Positions 12,126 through 24,419 of a stretch of 64,000 nucleotides of DNA are shown here, piece after piece. Source of the DNA: Warburgia ugandensis (taxonomy: Eukaryota; Streptophyta; Magnoliopsida; Canellales; Canellaceae); assembly GCA_035236585.1 (NCBI GenBank), contig CP141128.1:33090684-33154683 (forward strand), read 5' to 3'. The notes under the pieces were generated by a model. It ran no database searches. It saw only the letters and a list, made by a program, of their open reading frames with translations, and had not been told where the DNA came from. How positions within the stretch are numbered: the first letter of the stretch is position 1; every line of letters starts with the position of its first letter. Both the position numbers and the translations under genes were made by a program.

Positions 12126-13190
12126 TCAGTGTTTTGACCAAAACAAAGAACACTATGATCTTTCAAAGTAATATCCACTAAAGAAAATATGGAATTTTAT
12201 TAGGAAGATGATAATCTCTAAAAACTCATAAGGTTTATAGGTCTTCACTGATTTCCTTAGAGTCTCTAAGTCATAACTATTGATTAGTTTAAACTTATGT
12301 ACTATGTGTACGTGCATTTTGAGATTTAACTTTCATAAAACACTTCAAGACATGAATAAAATGCAGATTTAACCATATTCATTTTTATTAAGAAGTTAAA
12401 GTAATGAAATTACTAAATTTTGAAAATCTAATTCCCATCACAATCAAGGAACTATGACCTAAAAATTTTGAAAATCTCAAAAAAATTGGTTTTTTTTTTT
12501 AAATATGAAGAAAACTATACATCATGCATGTCACTACCCCCCAATCTGAACTAAATATTGTCCCTAATGATTTGAAATATAGAATACTAAATGATAAAAA
12601 AATAACGTAGAGCAATGAGACTTTAAAAACATTGGGTTGCCTCCTAATGAGCATTAAGTTTCATGTCTTCAGTCAGACATAATCTATAAGTACTCTACTC
12701 TACCCTAGTCCTAAGCCTAACCTAAATCTAATAATGAATTGGAGGAGTTTTTCGTGTCACTTTAAAATCTTGCGGTAGCTTATATATATTCTCTACCTTG
12801 AAAATTTTGGTGGTCATAACATTAGGACACAATTGACCACTATGGTTATAAATTTTGTGGGACCACCTTGATGATCCCCCATTTTTAGAGTTCACAATAG
12901 TTGATATAATTCCTCCACCTTGAAATTTTTGGTGTTGGTAAAATTATAGCTAGAAACATCATCGTGCATTTAAATTTCTTAGGACTAATTTGACATGACT
13001 TGTCCCATTTATGACCAAATTTGAGAATAACAGTGACCATTGTACTTAATTCATTTTTGTCCTCCTTCTCCCTTACATTCTTGAAATTAGGGATTATGTT
13101 GACTCTGCATTTTCCTAGGAGTTGTTATTGTTTTTTTGGAGGCAGAGTAATGATGAGGCTTAAATCCTTATCAATTTCTAATGTGTACCC

Positions 13191-14340
13191 TCAAGTTGGT
13201 TGATGTTGAGCTAGAACATCAATTGGTTCTTCTTCTTCCTGTTCTTTAGTCACAAGTAAGATTTTAGGTAAACCTCTATTGTTATAATGTGTTTCATCAA
13301 ATAAAGTTTGTAGGTCCCAATTGGATACTTCTTCTACACTACAAGGCTCAAATTGAGTTTCAGGAAGTGTAGGGGTTTCTACTCTGTCTTGCCATTGAGA
13401 AGTGTTCAATCTAGGCTATGTTTAAAAATCATTCTCTTCATCAATGGATGTCTCATCATTGTAATCATAAAAAGGATAAGGACATGACTTAAGTAGATAT
13501 TTGTTGAAAGTTTGTAAAGATGGTTGGAAATCTTATAGCTCATATGGTATTTCCATCTTGGTAATTCTATCGGGGGTTTTCTCACTATTCTCCCTTGTTC
13601 ATTTCATTTCCTCATTTTATTATACAATGTTAGCATGCATTTGATCCATTTTTAATGATATTAGCTCCATAGTATCTCTAATTCTTTTATAATGATTCTT
13701 CAGACTTGTATGGCTCATAGTATTATGGCATTGAAGTACTGAGAAAATTCTGAACAGGATAGAACCGTGAGTGTTCTCCCTAATACTTTTGATAATCATG
13801 GTAGGGTAGAGCAGGGTGGGACCATGATGATTCTTTTTTATATTTTTGATAATTTTGAGACCATTGTTGTTCATGATGCCTAGCTCATCCATTATAATTT
13901 GTCTCAGGATAATACTTTTTAGGGTGTGTGAATTCATTATGTGCATCCACTTGCTCCTGATAATATGCATTGTAGGTGGAGCATGATGGCCATGAAATAG
14001 GGTGATATTGTGGGTTAGAATAGGTGTAGGAATTGTCATACTAAGGTTGTTGATATGGCTTAGTATCGTGCCTAAAAGCATTGAACTTATTCATCAGACT
14101 TTCCATCCTTTCCGTCGTAGAGGTCATTCTATCAAATGTATCAAACATATTAGGACTATCTCTTGTATTTGTCTCATACATATCCTCAAGAACCATTAAT
14201 GAAAGGTGTGGGAAAATCACCTGGATTTTGTATACTCACTACAATCGCAATGCTTAGAAGCCAATGGAGTGATAATATATCTCCTCTTTCAAAAAGTGTT
14301 CTATAAGCTTGATACCCTAAGTCTCTTGCTACTTGATTTT
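13191..14340 (-). pseudogene. Tyr/Gln-rich element-encoded coding remnant, family unknown
   Basis: Coding-like composition on - covers much of this stretch. One part is dominated by Tyr, Gln, Asn, His and Pro; the part before it is hydrophobic and ordered ('RTLFERGDILSLHWLLS'); the part after it is acidic. None matches a retroviral gag, protease or polymerase motif that I know. By position between PBS and the GGTTGCCTCC motif it occupies the gag place of element C. It may be a lineage-specific gag or an accessory protein. Treated as a fossil. Confidence 0.4.
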
Positions 14341-15043
14341 AAATTAAAATTCAAGGGTCAGGACCACGAACATACAAGAAATTGATTTGATTACCTACGT
14401 GGGCCAATGATCTGATGATGAAATTTAGTCCTTATCTTATGAGGGTTCCTATGGGGCCCTTATTAAAATTATGTTCCATCCACCATAAAGTAATAAATGT
14501 ATAATGCAATACAAGAAAGCAAACTAATGTAACCTATATGCTATCCAACTAAGGGTTAGATAAGAGCATGGTAATGCAACAACCTAAAATAAAGATGTAA
14601 CAATTAAAATGAATAACTAATGTATATGAATTATTCTATCAACCAAATGCAATTATACTAAATGAAATTTAACTAGAAATGTAAGTCAAAGGGAGTGATA
14701 CTTACAGTGGGGTTTTTGATAAAGATCATGTGTGGCCCTCCAAGCTGCACACTAATTCTATTTTAATACAACTCATTTACAATTGAAATAAATATAGTAA
14801 TATTTACAATGGGCCTCACTACAAGTTCACTTAAAAGGAAAAGCCCTAATCTAAGAAATCAATAAAATTTGATGAAGCTTTTTACTCCTTTGCCAAATTT
14901 TCCTCGCATAAAACAAGTAAGATGGATCAATTTGTGAGGAATTAGCAAAATATGCAAATACAATGAAAAAATTCTAATCTAATGCAACCTGAGACTATGA
15001 TTAAAGATATACAATCTAAATAAGAAACCAACTATAAATTTGT

Positions 15044-15061
15044 TACAGTTCCCAGAGTCCA
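15044..15061 (-). other. Primer-binding site of element C
   Basis: On - the sequence AAGTTTTTGGACTCTGGGAA stands where Athila A has AAGTTTTTGGCATC followed by a GGGGA-like block. It is a diverged tRNA-Asp-type PBS (standard TGGCGCCGTTGCCGGGGA). It fixes the direction of element C and the inner edge of its LTR at about 15068. Confidence 0.55.
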
Positions 15062-15067
15062 AAAACT

Positions 15068-16570
15068 TAGCGTTGCTTTAAAATTACTAACAAGCACACA
15101 AATCAATATAGCATTTTCATGCAAGCGAGATTGATCCCACAAGGAATCTCATAGATTTGTAATGGATTAGATTCTATTTAGATTAATTAATTTCATCCGA
15201 AGAGAAAGTGTTGTGCTCAAACTAGAAAATCAAAACAAACTAAGAAGGAAACATGCATTAATTAGAGAATAGAATTAAAAGAAATTTTCTAAAAATAAAT
15301 CTAAGTTATTAGAATAGAAACTTACCTAACTAACATGCAAGCAACTAAAAGAAAATAATGCTAAATTAGAATGAATCAAACTAATCAACTTAACTTAAGG
15401 AAACAACTCAAATTAGAAACTTTCCTAAACTATAATTTCCTGAAAATGAAACTTTCTAAAATTCAAAAGATAAACTTTCTAAACCTAAAATAAGATGCAA
15501 ACATTGAATTAATTACAACTAAACTAAATTTAGTAGCTAAACTAAAAAAAAAGAAAAAAGAAAAAAAAGAAAAGTAACCTAGTACCATGTGCATGATCCA
15601 TGGATTGTAAACATGATTCTAGGGTGCAAAAGTGACCAGAATTGAGGAATCTAAAATGAAATATCACACAAAATAATTAATGGATCTAAGGAAAAACATG
15701 AAAAGATAAATTCTTTCCTAAGGATTTAGGCAATTAAAGTGCTTCGATGACTAGAAATAAAGCAGAAATTATATGGAAGAAAATCTAGATTTGAACTACT
15801 TAAGCACATCAAACAATTCAAGCATAAGAAAGAAAATGAAACCACAACTTTTACGCATGGAAACAACCCAAATCTGAAGTGTATTGATAAAATAAACATT
15901 CTATAACAAGAAACCTTAATAAACTTTATTGATTCACTTCCAAATTACACCAACATTATGTGCCTAAAACTGACTAAGAATTCAAGAAATTGTGCACTAT
16001 TACAAAATTATATCTAAACTACAATAAAACTTCAATATAAAGATCCAAATCTAAAGTATAATGATATGAAAAGAAAACCAAGAATCTCAAAGAAAAAAAG
16101 GCTAAAGGGGTCAACTAGCTAAGGAAAATGGACATAGACAAGTGGTGAACAAGAAAAAAATGTGGAATTCAAGAGTGGATTTCCAAGTTCTAAGCTAGCT
16201 ATTCTCTTGGCTGTCACTGCTAGAGAATAACTAAATTAAATGTTGGTTGACTAATTAAGAAAAAATAAATACTTGAAGTAAGAAAGGTGGGGGAATTGAA
16301 GGATGGAAAGTGGCATGTAATCTAAGTAACAAAACAAGGAAAACCTACAATAATGAAACTAAATCAAAACAAGTAAACTACTAATTTGAATTGGAGAAAA
16401 ATTAGCCAAGACAATAACTAGAATACAAAAGGAAGAAAAGCACCTATGATGTCCCAAAGTCCAACACTAACAAAGCACCAAAAGAGGCCATTGTTTTAAG
16501 GTGTTTCGCTCACCTCTAACTGAAAAAATTGATATCAACATGGGGGTACATATATAAATGAGTGGGTTCT
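15068..16570 (-). repeat. LTR of element C, part left of the Athila A insertion
   Basis: Read on -, the LTR ends ...CGCTA and is followed by AAGTTTTTGG, as in Athila A (...CAATA, AGTTTTTGG). Near 15140 it has the 'TGGGATCAATCTCGC' block, equivalent to the GTGGGATCAACC block near the end of Athila LTRs. Its other part resumes at 29604 after Athila A, which split it with a GTTCT duplication. An A-rich tract lies at about 15545-15575. Nothing in it codes. Confidence 0.65.
16566..16570. repeat. Target-site duplication (left), GTTCT
   Basis: GTTCT directly precedes the 5' LTR of Athila A and is repeated exactly at 29604-29608 after its 3' LTR. This shows that both element ends are original. Confidence 0.92.
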
Positions 16571-17413
16571 TGTTAAGTGTTCAATTTTGGTCAAAATACC
16601 CCTAATTTAGCATTGAATTAGATCATCTAACCATTCAAATTTCCAAAAATTAGCTTGATTTTGAATTTAACTCCAATTGACTATCCAAACCTTAATTTTT
16701 CAAAACCAACAATTAGATGATCATTAGAACTCATTAGATGATTATTATATGGTTCAGATGATTCTAATTTAGTATTTTCTTTTGCAGATCAACCAAATGA
16801 GACTTGGATGGACAAGATCAAGGATCAATGCTATAGATCATCCATCATGGATTAACGGTGCAGATGAAATAAGCTATTAAAAGAAACTTTGTGGTAAAGG
16901 AAGATATGGAAGAGATCTGGAAAGTGCCCTTAGTTGGAAGTCTCCATGGAGGAAACCAAGTCAGAAGGCAAGTGGGAAGCTCTTAAAAGTTAGAAGGAAG
17001 GCAACATTAACATGGTAGGGGGAAAATTCCCCTTCTTTTCTCAACCCCTTCCTTAACTGTACAAGGCATACCCATCCCCCACTCTCTTTCCTCCTCTCTT
17101 GCCTTTCCATCTTAACCACCTTCCTCTTCTCCCCTTATCCTCCTCTTTTGAACAACTTCCTAAAACCATAGGAGGGGAGCTAAACCATAAAAATGCAAAA
17201 ACACCCTTCTCTTCAATTCCCATCTATTTTCTTTCTCTAATTCTCCTTCTTCTTCTATATCACCACCTTCTTCTTCTCCACTCTCTCTCTCTCATGTCTT
17301 TCTCCCCCTCCTTTCTCTTTTCTTCCCATTCTATTCTTCTTCTTCTTCTTCACCTCTTTCCCATCCTCTCTTTCTCACCTCTACTTCGCCTCTTTCTTCT
17401 CTTCCTAATTCTC

Positions 17414-17489
<76 letters not shown>

Positions 17490-18832
17490 CCATTGTTTCA
17501 CTATCGTGCCCCACACAAAGACCGGCAGCTCTACCTGCTCCTCTACTCCTTTCTACCCATCTCTCTCCCTCTCCCTGTACTCTCACGTTCTCTCCCTCTC
17601 CCCCATTCTCCTCTTCTTCTCGCCCATTCTCTCCTCTTTCTCATCCCCTTCTCCTCTTTCTCCACTTCCCATAACTCTTCTTCTCCTCTCTTCTTCTCTA
17701 CTCACTTTTCCTCTTCTCTTTCCCATCTATCTCTCTCAACTACACCATAGCACCTCTTCACCGAAGACGCCTAACCAGCACGATCCATTGCCTCTCCACT
17801 AGAAATTTTCTCCAGCAGGCATTTGTCTCCCCTGGGTCATCTCCATCTTCCTTGCCCAGATCAACCTCCACCTCCTTTGTTCCATCAAGCTCCACCACAC
17901 TGGATTTCTTCCCCCTTCTCCTCCAGCTGGCCCAGGCGTCGTCGTCGACTGGTCCAGGACTGGAAACCCAAGTTGGTTTTTTTCTCCCGAGCCCCTGTCC
18001 TCCCTCCTCTCTTCTCGTCTTCCTCTTCTCCCTCCTCTAGCTTCCTCCTCCTTCGGCGGGTTTTTCCTGGTTTTTTCTTAAAAACCAAATTTTTAGCTTA
18101 ATTCTGGTTTTGCCTCTGCTCCTTAAAATTCAATTCCATTTCTGTCCCTTTTTCAAAAATTACATCTGTGTCCTACTTTATTCTGGTTCTGTTTTATCTA
18201 TGTTTTTCTTATCCAAGAACAGATCAATCAAATCAGATCAATTAAGGCTTAACCCAATTAACAGGTTAGCCTTAATCAAACAAAAATCTTCAGTTTCTCA
18301 TTTTTTTCTCTTCTAATTTCAAATTAATTTTACGAGTTCATTCTTAGGATATCCCTAGATATAATTTACCTTTCTAATCTTCTATCAGAAATCCAAAAAT
18401 CAATCTGATCTGTCCAAATCTAAAAAGCACAATTTAGCCCAGATCACTATGATTTTGATGAATCTGACAAATTTGACTGGTGGATCTCTAATCAAGGATG
18501 TGATGAAGATATATATGAAGGCTGATCATTTCTAAGGACATTAGATTTGAAGATTTTGACAGTGATTAATCTAGGAAAATAGTTTTTTCTTGTTATTTGA
18601 TTTTATTTGTTTTATTTAGGAACTGAAAATTCTGTAATTTTGAGAAGTTGATTAGATCTAAACTTTGATCATTATTTCAATAATTATAGTATTTTTGAGT
18701 GATTTATTTTTAATTTTAAATAATTAAAATTTATGGAAATTCCTACTTTTTAAGTCAAGTCTCCGTGGGATCAACCCGTACTTGCATAAGCTACACTACA
18801 ATAGCCCGTACACTTGTGGTTAAACATCAATA
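16571..18832 (+). repeat. 5' LTR of Athila A (2.26 kb)
   Basis: It starts TGTTAAGTGTTC and ends ACATCAATA, just before AGTTTTTGGCATC. It pairs with the 3' LTR at 27203-29603 along its length. The central third (about 17030-18060) is a long pyrimidine-rich tract with a pure CT run. The end holds the 'CTACACTACAATAGCCCGTACACTTG' zone common in Athila LTRs. The large Ser/Leu-rich open frames here come from the CT tract, not from a gene. Confidence 0.95.
17417..17487. repeat. (CT)n microsatellite, about 35 units, in 5' LTR
   Basis: Pure CT run within the pyrimidine-rich part of the LTR. The same place in the 3' LTR holds about 58 units (28073-28188), so the repeat changed length after insertion. 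Confidence 0.97.
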
Positions 18833-18838
18833 AGTTTT

Positions 18839-18858
18839 TGGCATCATTTCCGAGGACT
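18839..18858 (+). other. Athila A primer-binding site (tRNA-Asp type)
   Basis: TGGCATCATTTCCGAGGA lies six bases after the LTR. It is a diverged form of TGGCGCCGTTGCCGGGGA, the tRNA-Asp PBS usual in Athila/Tat elements. Confidence 0.8.
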
Positions 18859-20094
18859 TAGAAAGGAGTTTTCATAAAATTTAATTAAAAATCAAACAAA
18901 ATAAAAAAATCCAAAAAAATAAAAAAATAAGGAATTTCATTTGTTTTTAGCATTTTAGAATATTTTAGGTGCATTTTTCAATTGTTTACAAGGCCTAATC
19001 ACCTTGTTTCCTGAATTTGGTACTCATTTCTAATTTTATTTTTCAAAAAATTGGAAAGTGGAAGAATTTGGCAAGTGGATCTTCACCAAAATGGAAATTT
19101 CCCTGCTTTCCTAGAATAGGACTTTCTTTTTTCTTTTGAGTGAATCGTGTAGTGAGGATCCTTGTAAATTGCAATTTCCATTTTAAATTTTAAAGGATTG
19201 TAATAATACAAGGCAAGTGTGGGATAAGGTGGCCCACACTTGATCTTCATCAAAAACCCCACTATAAGTTTCCTCACTCATTTATTTCCTAGATTAGGCT
19301 TTGCATTTAGAATAATTTGCATTGTTTGGTAGTATAACTCATATAGAAAGCATCTTTTATAATTGTTGCATTTTAGGATTTTGCATTAGTTTACTGCTTT
19401 TAATTGCATTCTTAGGGCACGTTTAATCCTTTAAGGTGATTTATATACTGATCGAATTACCATGGTGTGTGGAAATTAATTAGTAAGGGCACCCTACCCC
19501 CATAAGATCAAGGGTGGATTTCATCACCACCTCTTGGCCCATTTAGGATAATCACCTCAAGCGCACAATCCTTCCTTTCATATTAATTTAAAATCAATCA
19601 GAAGAGACCTATAGGACCATCACATGCTCGTAGGACCCTCTTAATAGGACACGATTTACTGTCACTCCAATGGCTTTTGATCACTGTGGTTATTGGGGGT
19701 TGTCTAATAGAGCCTCGCTCTTCCCCCACCTCCTGTTGACATTTGTTGAGGTCTAAACACCTCCTTACACGAGGGTTGTATTGACCACTTTGGACAGAGA
19801 GGAGGAGCGCTAGTCTAGGCTAATAAAAAACGTCATCCCCATACAAATCCAAGAGAGTCAAATATATTGCTGCTTATTAGCCTTAGGATTATTTGAGTGT
19901 GCCCTTTTGTTTGCACATCATTCTAGAAGTTAGGTTCCATCATTTAGGTTAGTTTTCTCAACAAAAAAAAAAAAGAAAAAAAAAAGGAAAAGAAAAAAAG
20001 AAGCTTCCCTTGTATGCACTTTTGGAGACGCGACAAAACCAGAAGGTTAGTCAAGTACAACAAAAAAGATATACAATAAGATCAGGCCACATCT
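18859..20094 (+). other. Athila A leader region (non-coding)
   Basis: About 1.2 kb between PBS and gag with no supported coding. It contains 'GTAATAATACAAGGCAAGTGTGGG' near 19200 and 'TCTAATAGAGCCTCGCTCTTCCCCCACC' near 19705. The first block has a matching copy in Athila B near 47090-47110, and the second a related copy in the Tekay LTRs (near 7206 and 49897). A-rich tracts lie at about 19957-20005. A long leader is normal for Athila. Confidence 0.7.
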
Positions 20095-21680
20095 ATGACT
20101 GATCAATGCTCAAGGGGTAATTCACCCCATGGAAGTCAAGGGCCTCCACTCATCATGAATGAGGACCCACCACCCTTGATGAAAGATGAATATCAACCTC
20201 CACCAAGGAGGAATAATCATCAACCAAATAGAGATTGGAGAAGAAACAATAGGGAGTGGGACCAACAAAGTGAACATGGGGCTGATAATATTGAGCGTTA
20301 TCAAAACTTTCGTCGTAGAACTTTAAAAGGCTACCTTCAGCCTACACGCACTAGCACACCATCCTGTGTAATTCTTCCTCAAAATGCTAGTGCATTAGAA
20401 TTAAAAACGGGAGTAATCCAATTACTTCCCAAATTCCATGGTTTAGATAGTGAGAGTCCTTACTTGCACCTTAAAGAATTTGATGAGGTATGTAGTACCC
20501 AAAGAACACAAAATGTAGGTCTAGATACTATCAGGGAAAAAGGAAAAATGTGGTTTAATGCACTGCCATCAGGTTCCATAAGAACCTGGAATGAAATGAC
20601 TAGGGAATTCTTAAAGAAGTTTTTCCCTACCCATAAAACAAATACACTTCGTCGCAAGATAATGTACTTTATCCAAAAAGATAAAGAATCATTCTATCAA
20701 TACTGTGAAAGGTTCAAAGAACTACAACTCACTTGCCCACATCATGGCTATGAACCATGGCGCATCATTAGCTTCTTTTATGAAGGACTAAATTCTGACA
20801 TGCGCCAGTTTGTAGAGATGATGTGTAATGGTAACTTTCTCAACAAACAACCAGATGAGGCGGAGGAGTATTTGGAATGGCTAGCTGAAAGTGCACAGAC
20901 CTGGGCTCACTCAGAAAGAATAAAGCATGTAGATAGACCTAAGCCCAATAACACCCATGCTAGGGGAGGCATGTATGCTACGTCTGAAAAAGATGATATC
21001 AATGCAAAAGTAGCATCCCTAGCAAGAAAAGTAGAAGCCATAGAAATGGGAAAGAAAAACTCAAATAAAGAAGAACAAGTATGTAGCATTTGTGAAAGTA
21101 CCACCCATCTTACTTAGGAATGTCCTACCATTCCAACATTCTAAGAGGTACTTCATGATCAGGCTAATGCACTTAACACATATAAAAGACCTTTCTCCCC
21201 ATATTCAGAGACTTATAATCCCAACTGGAGAAACCATCCAAACTTTAGTTGGAGAAATGGACCTACTGCTAATGTTCCACAACTAGGTCAATATCAACGT
21301 CATCAACAAAACCAAGGACTTCTTACTTTACCTTATCAAACACATCAACCTACTTCTTCTAGACCTTACTTGTCACCACCTAAAAGGCATGTTGAGGATT
21401 ATCAACACGTTCAAAACCAGTAAAGGAAAATTTCTCCATTAGAAAGTCAAATAAAACAAACCAACCAATCCCTAAATGAATTAAAAAATATGATGAGTCA
21501 AATGATGCAAAGTATGGAAAAAGGAAAGTTCTTAGCTCAAGCACAAGCAAACCCTAAGGAAGTGCATGCGGTTAGCACTAATGCATTTGATGAAACATGG
21601 AATAGACTAAGGCTGTCACCATTCTTAGGAGTGGTAAAAGGATTGAGAAAGATGAGCCTCAAAAGACTGAAAAGGTAGAA
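20095..21680 (+). pseudogene. gag: Athila A gag
   Basis: Gag builds the particle. The first 340 codons are open from MTDQCSRGN. A charged, Asn/Arg-rich start is followed by the Athila gag core: 'LPKFHGLDSESPYLHLKEFDEVC', 'WFNALPSGSIRTWNEM', 'FLKKFFPTHKTNTLRRKI', 'YCERFKELQLTCPHHGY', 'FYEGLNSDMRQFVEMM'. A CCHC zinc-knuckle start ('CSICESTTHL') is near 21088, and the Gln/Asn-rich linker to the protease runs on to about 21680. Core wording and order match the Athila clade closely. Part of a broken element. Confidence 0.93.
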
Positions 21681-22039
21681 AATTCTATGAAAGTTAAAGA
21701 AAACTCAAAACAGAAGGACCCTGTTTCACCTGATGATCCATGTCCTATACCTGCTCCATTTCCTTAAAGGTTGCGTCAAGCCCCAAAGTCTGCCTCTAAT
21801 GATGAGATTTTAGAGATTTTCAAACAAGTCAAGATCAACATACCAATCTTACATGCTATAAAACAAATCCCATCATATGCCAAATTCTTCAAAGACTTAT
21901 GCTCCATAAAGAGAAAATTGAATGTCTAGAAGAAGACATTTTTGACTGAATAGGTTAGTTCTATTCTTCAACACCATACACCACCAAAGTACAAAGATCT
22001 TAGTTGCCCCACTCTTACTTGCATTATTGGCAATTATAA

Positions 22040-22410
22040 GATTAACCAAGCTCTTCTTGATTTAGGATCTAGTGTGAACCTATTACCATACACGGTATAC
22101 GAACAATTAGGTCTTGGTGAATTGAAACCTACATCTACTATGCTCTAGCTAGTTGATCGTTTTGTAAAAATACCGAGAGGGGTAATAGAGGATGTGTTAG
22201 TCCAGATAGAACAATTTTGCTTCCCTGTAGATTTTCTAGTTCTAGATACACAACCGGTGGTGAATGAGAAGAATGAAATACCAGTCATCCTGGGACGACC
22301 ATTTTTGGCTACGTCTAATGCCTTAATCAACTGTACAAATGGTGTCATGAAACTATACTTTGGTAGTATGACATTAGAGCTAAACATCTTTAACATTTGC
22401 AAGCAACCTG
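22040..22410 (+). pseudogene. Athila A aspartic protease
   Basis: The processing enzyme of the polyprotein. The region reads 'LLDLGSSVNLLPYTVYEQLG' at about 22045-22110, the Athila form of the DxGS/A active-site turn. It is followed by 'FLVLDTQPVV' and 'PVILGRPFLATSNALI' (about 22280-22330), the conserved hydrophobic block that closes the fold, and 'MKLYFGSMTLELNIF'. Fits Athila protease in length and place, between gag linker and RT. Confidence 0.88.
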
Positions 22411-22939
22411 GTGAAACTACTGATGATTTGCACAGTTATAGCATGATCAATTCAGTTGTGCAAGATCAGTTTCAGTCATCTTCCTTGTCGGACCCATTGG
22501 AGGCATGTTTGGCCCCTTTTAATGAGTTTAATGAGGATGCATTAATAGAGAAAGTTAATGCCCTCCTTGATTCTGTTCTTATCATGGAAATAGAAAAATG
22601 GAAACCTCATTTTGAGGTCCTTCCATCGAGGGAATCCACTCCCCTTCCATCATTTATAGAACCACCTAGGCTTGAATTGAAATCTCTACCATCAAACTTA
22701 AAATATGCCTTTTTAGGAGACAAAGAGACTTTTCCTATAATAATTTCCTCCCAATTAGAAACATCTCAGGAGGAAAAGTTAATAGACATGTTAAAAGAAC
22801 ACAAAGGTGCTACAGGATGGACCATAGCTGATATAAAGGGCATTAACCCATTAATTTGCACCCATAGGATATATCTAGAGGATGAAGCTAAACCATGTCG
22901 CCAAATGCAAAGAAGGTTAAATCCTAATATGAAAGACGT

Positions 22940-23770
22940 GGTTAGAGCAGAAGTCTTAAAGTTGCTTGATGTGGGAATCATTTATCCCATAAGTGATAGT
23001 AAATGGGTAAGCCCTACTGAAGTGGTTCCTAAGAAGTCTGGAATGATAGTAATAACTAATGCCAACAATGAATTGATCCTTACTAGAGTTACTACTAGTT
23101 GGCGTGTGTGTATTGACTATCGAAAGTTGAATGCTGTTACAAGGAAGGACCACTTTCCTTTGCCCTTTGTTGATCAAATGTTAGAAAGGGTTGCAGGACA
23201 TCAGTACTATTATTTCTTAGATGGTTATTCAGGATATAACCAAATAGAAATTGCACCCGAGGATCAAGAAAAGACCACATTTACATGCCCTTTTGGCACT
23301 TTTGCTTACAAAAGAATGCCATTTGGATTATGTAATGCTCCTGCCACATTTCAATGTTGCATGTTAAGCATTTTCAGTGATATGGTAGAGAGAATTTTAG
23401 AAATTTTCATGGACAACTTTTCTGTGTTTGGTAATTCATTTGAAACATGTCTTAAAAATCTAAGAAAAGTCTTAACTCATTGTAAAGAAAAGAACCTAGT
23501 GCTTAATTGGGAAAAATGTCATTTTATGGTTCCTAAGGGAATTGTCTTAGGTCACATCGTGTCATCTAAAGGTATAGAGGTAGATAGAGTCAAAGTTGAT
23601 CTAATTTCCAATCTACCCATTCCAGAATCTATTAGGCATATTCACTCTTTCCTAGGTCATGCAGGATTTTATAAGAGATTCATTAAAGATTTTAGTGTAA
23701 TATCTAGACCACTATGTCACCTCCTCACAAAGGATATTCCTTTTGAGTGGACTAAGGATTATTAAGAAGC
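22940..23770 (+). pseudogene. pol (RT): Athila A reverse transcriptase
   Basis: Copies RNA to DNA. It sits in the open frame 22194-23765 that also holds the protease end. It reads 'EVLKLLDVGIIYPISDSKWV', 'VCIDYRKLNAVTRKDHFPLP', 'YYFLDGYSGYNQIEIAPEDQ', 'TFTCPFGTFAYKRMPFGLCN', and 'RILEIFMDNFSVFGNSFETC'. In Athila-type RT the palm block is FMDDFSVFG. Then come 'GIVLGHIVSSKGIEVDRVKV' and 'SFLGHAGFYKRFIKDFS'. The insert 'NANNELILTRVTTSWRVC' before the fingers is typical of Athila and absent from the Tekay RT at 1900-2640. Confidence 0.95.
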
Positions 23771-23779
23771 TTTTATAAA

Positions 23780-24335
23780 GTTGAAAGACAAGTTGACCAC
23801 CGCACCTATCATGCAGCCACCTGATTGGAGTCTACCCTTTGAAATCATGTGTGATGCTAGTGACTATGCTGTAGGAGCTATACTAGGACAGAGAAAAGAG
23901 AAGAATCCATATGTCATCTACTATGCCAGTAGGATCTTAAATAGCACCCAAATGAATTATTCTACTACGGAGAAAGAACTCTTAGCAGTTGTCTTTGCAT
24001 TAGATAAATTTAGGTCTTACTTGGTTGGATCTAAAATAGTCATATTCACTGACCATTCGGTCCTCAAGTATCTCCTTTCTAAGAAAGATGTTAAGCCTCG
24101 ACTAATTAGATGGATTCTCTTACTCCAAGAGTTTGACAAAGATAAAAAGGGAGTAGAGAATGTGGTAGCTGACCGTTTATCTCGCCTAGTCCTAACAGAG
24201 CCTTTACATGAGTTGCCAATTAAAGACACTTTCCCTGATGAGCAACTTTTCCATGCTTCCTATCCTCACTGGTTTGCTGATATTACAAATTATTTAGTCA
24301 CAGGGAAGATTCTTGAACATTGGACTAAGTAAGAA
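23780..24335 (+). pseudogene. pol (RNase H): Athila A RNase H
   Basis: Follows RT directly: '[20 protein letters not shown]' with the first acidic active-site residue, '[20 protein letters not shown]', '[20 protein letters not shown]', '[20 protein letters not shown]', 'WILLLQEFD', and '[10 protein letters not shown]'. These are the full Ty3/Gypsy RNase H motifs in order, in one open stretch of 183 codons (23781-24332). Confidence 0.95.
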
Positions 24336-24419
24336 AGGCAAAAATTCTTTTCCAATGTTAAGCACTATTTCTGGGATGATCCATACCTGTTTAAGTACTG
24401 CCCAGATCAAATCATTAAG

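Larger units (their letters stand above)
12126..15067 (-). mobile_element. Internal region of a minus-strand Athila-like element (element C)
   Basis: Read on -, this follows the LTR at 15068-16570 and a PBS at about 15044-15061. The order is: a hydrophobic segment near 14330-14200, a Tyr/Gln/Asn/His-rich segment near 14080-13600, an acidic Glu/Pro-rich segment (13409-13191, with 'EPCSVEEVSNWDL' and 'KEQEEEEPIDVL'), and, near 12650, the reverse complement of GGGTTGCCTCCTAATGAGC, a motif seen in the 3' part of many plant Gypsy elements. No RT, RNase H or integrase wording is visible, so I infer a non-autonomous type. It is broken, with many interruptions. The left end is not defined. Confidence 0.55.

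Noticed and set aside
17099-17802. Long Ser/Leu/Pro-rich open frames (and Arg/Glu-rich frames on -) in the Athila A 5' LTR
   Set aside because: They arise from the CT repeat and pyrimidine tract; amino-acid runs follow the repeat and no domain is present. The same applies to 27638-28861.
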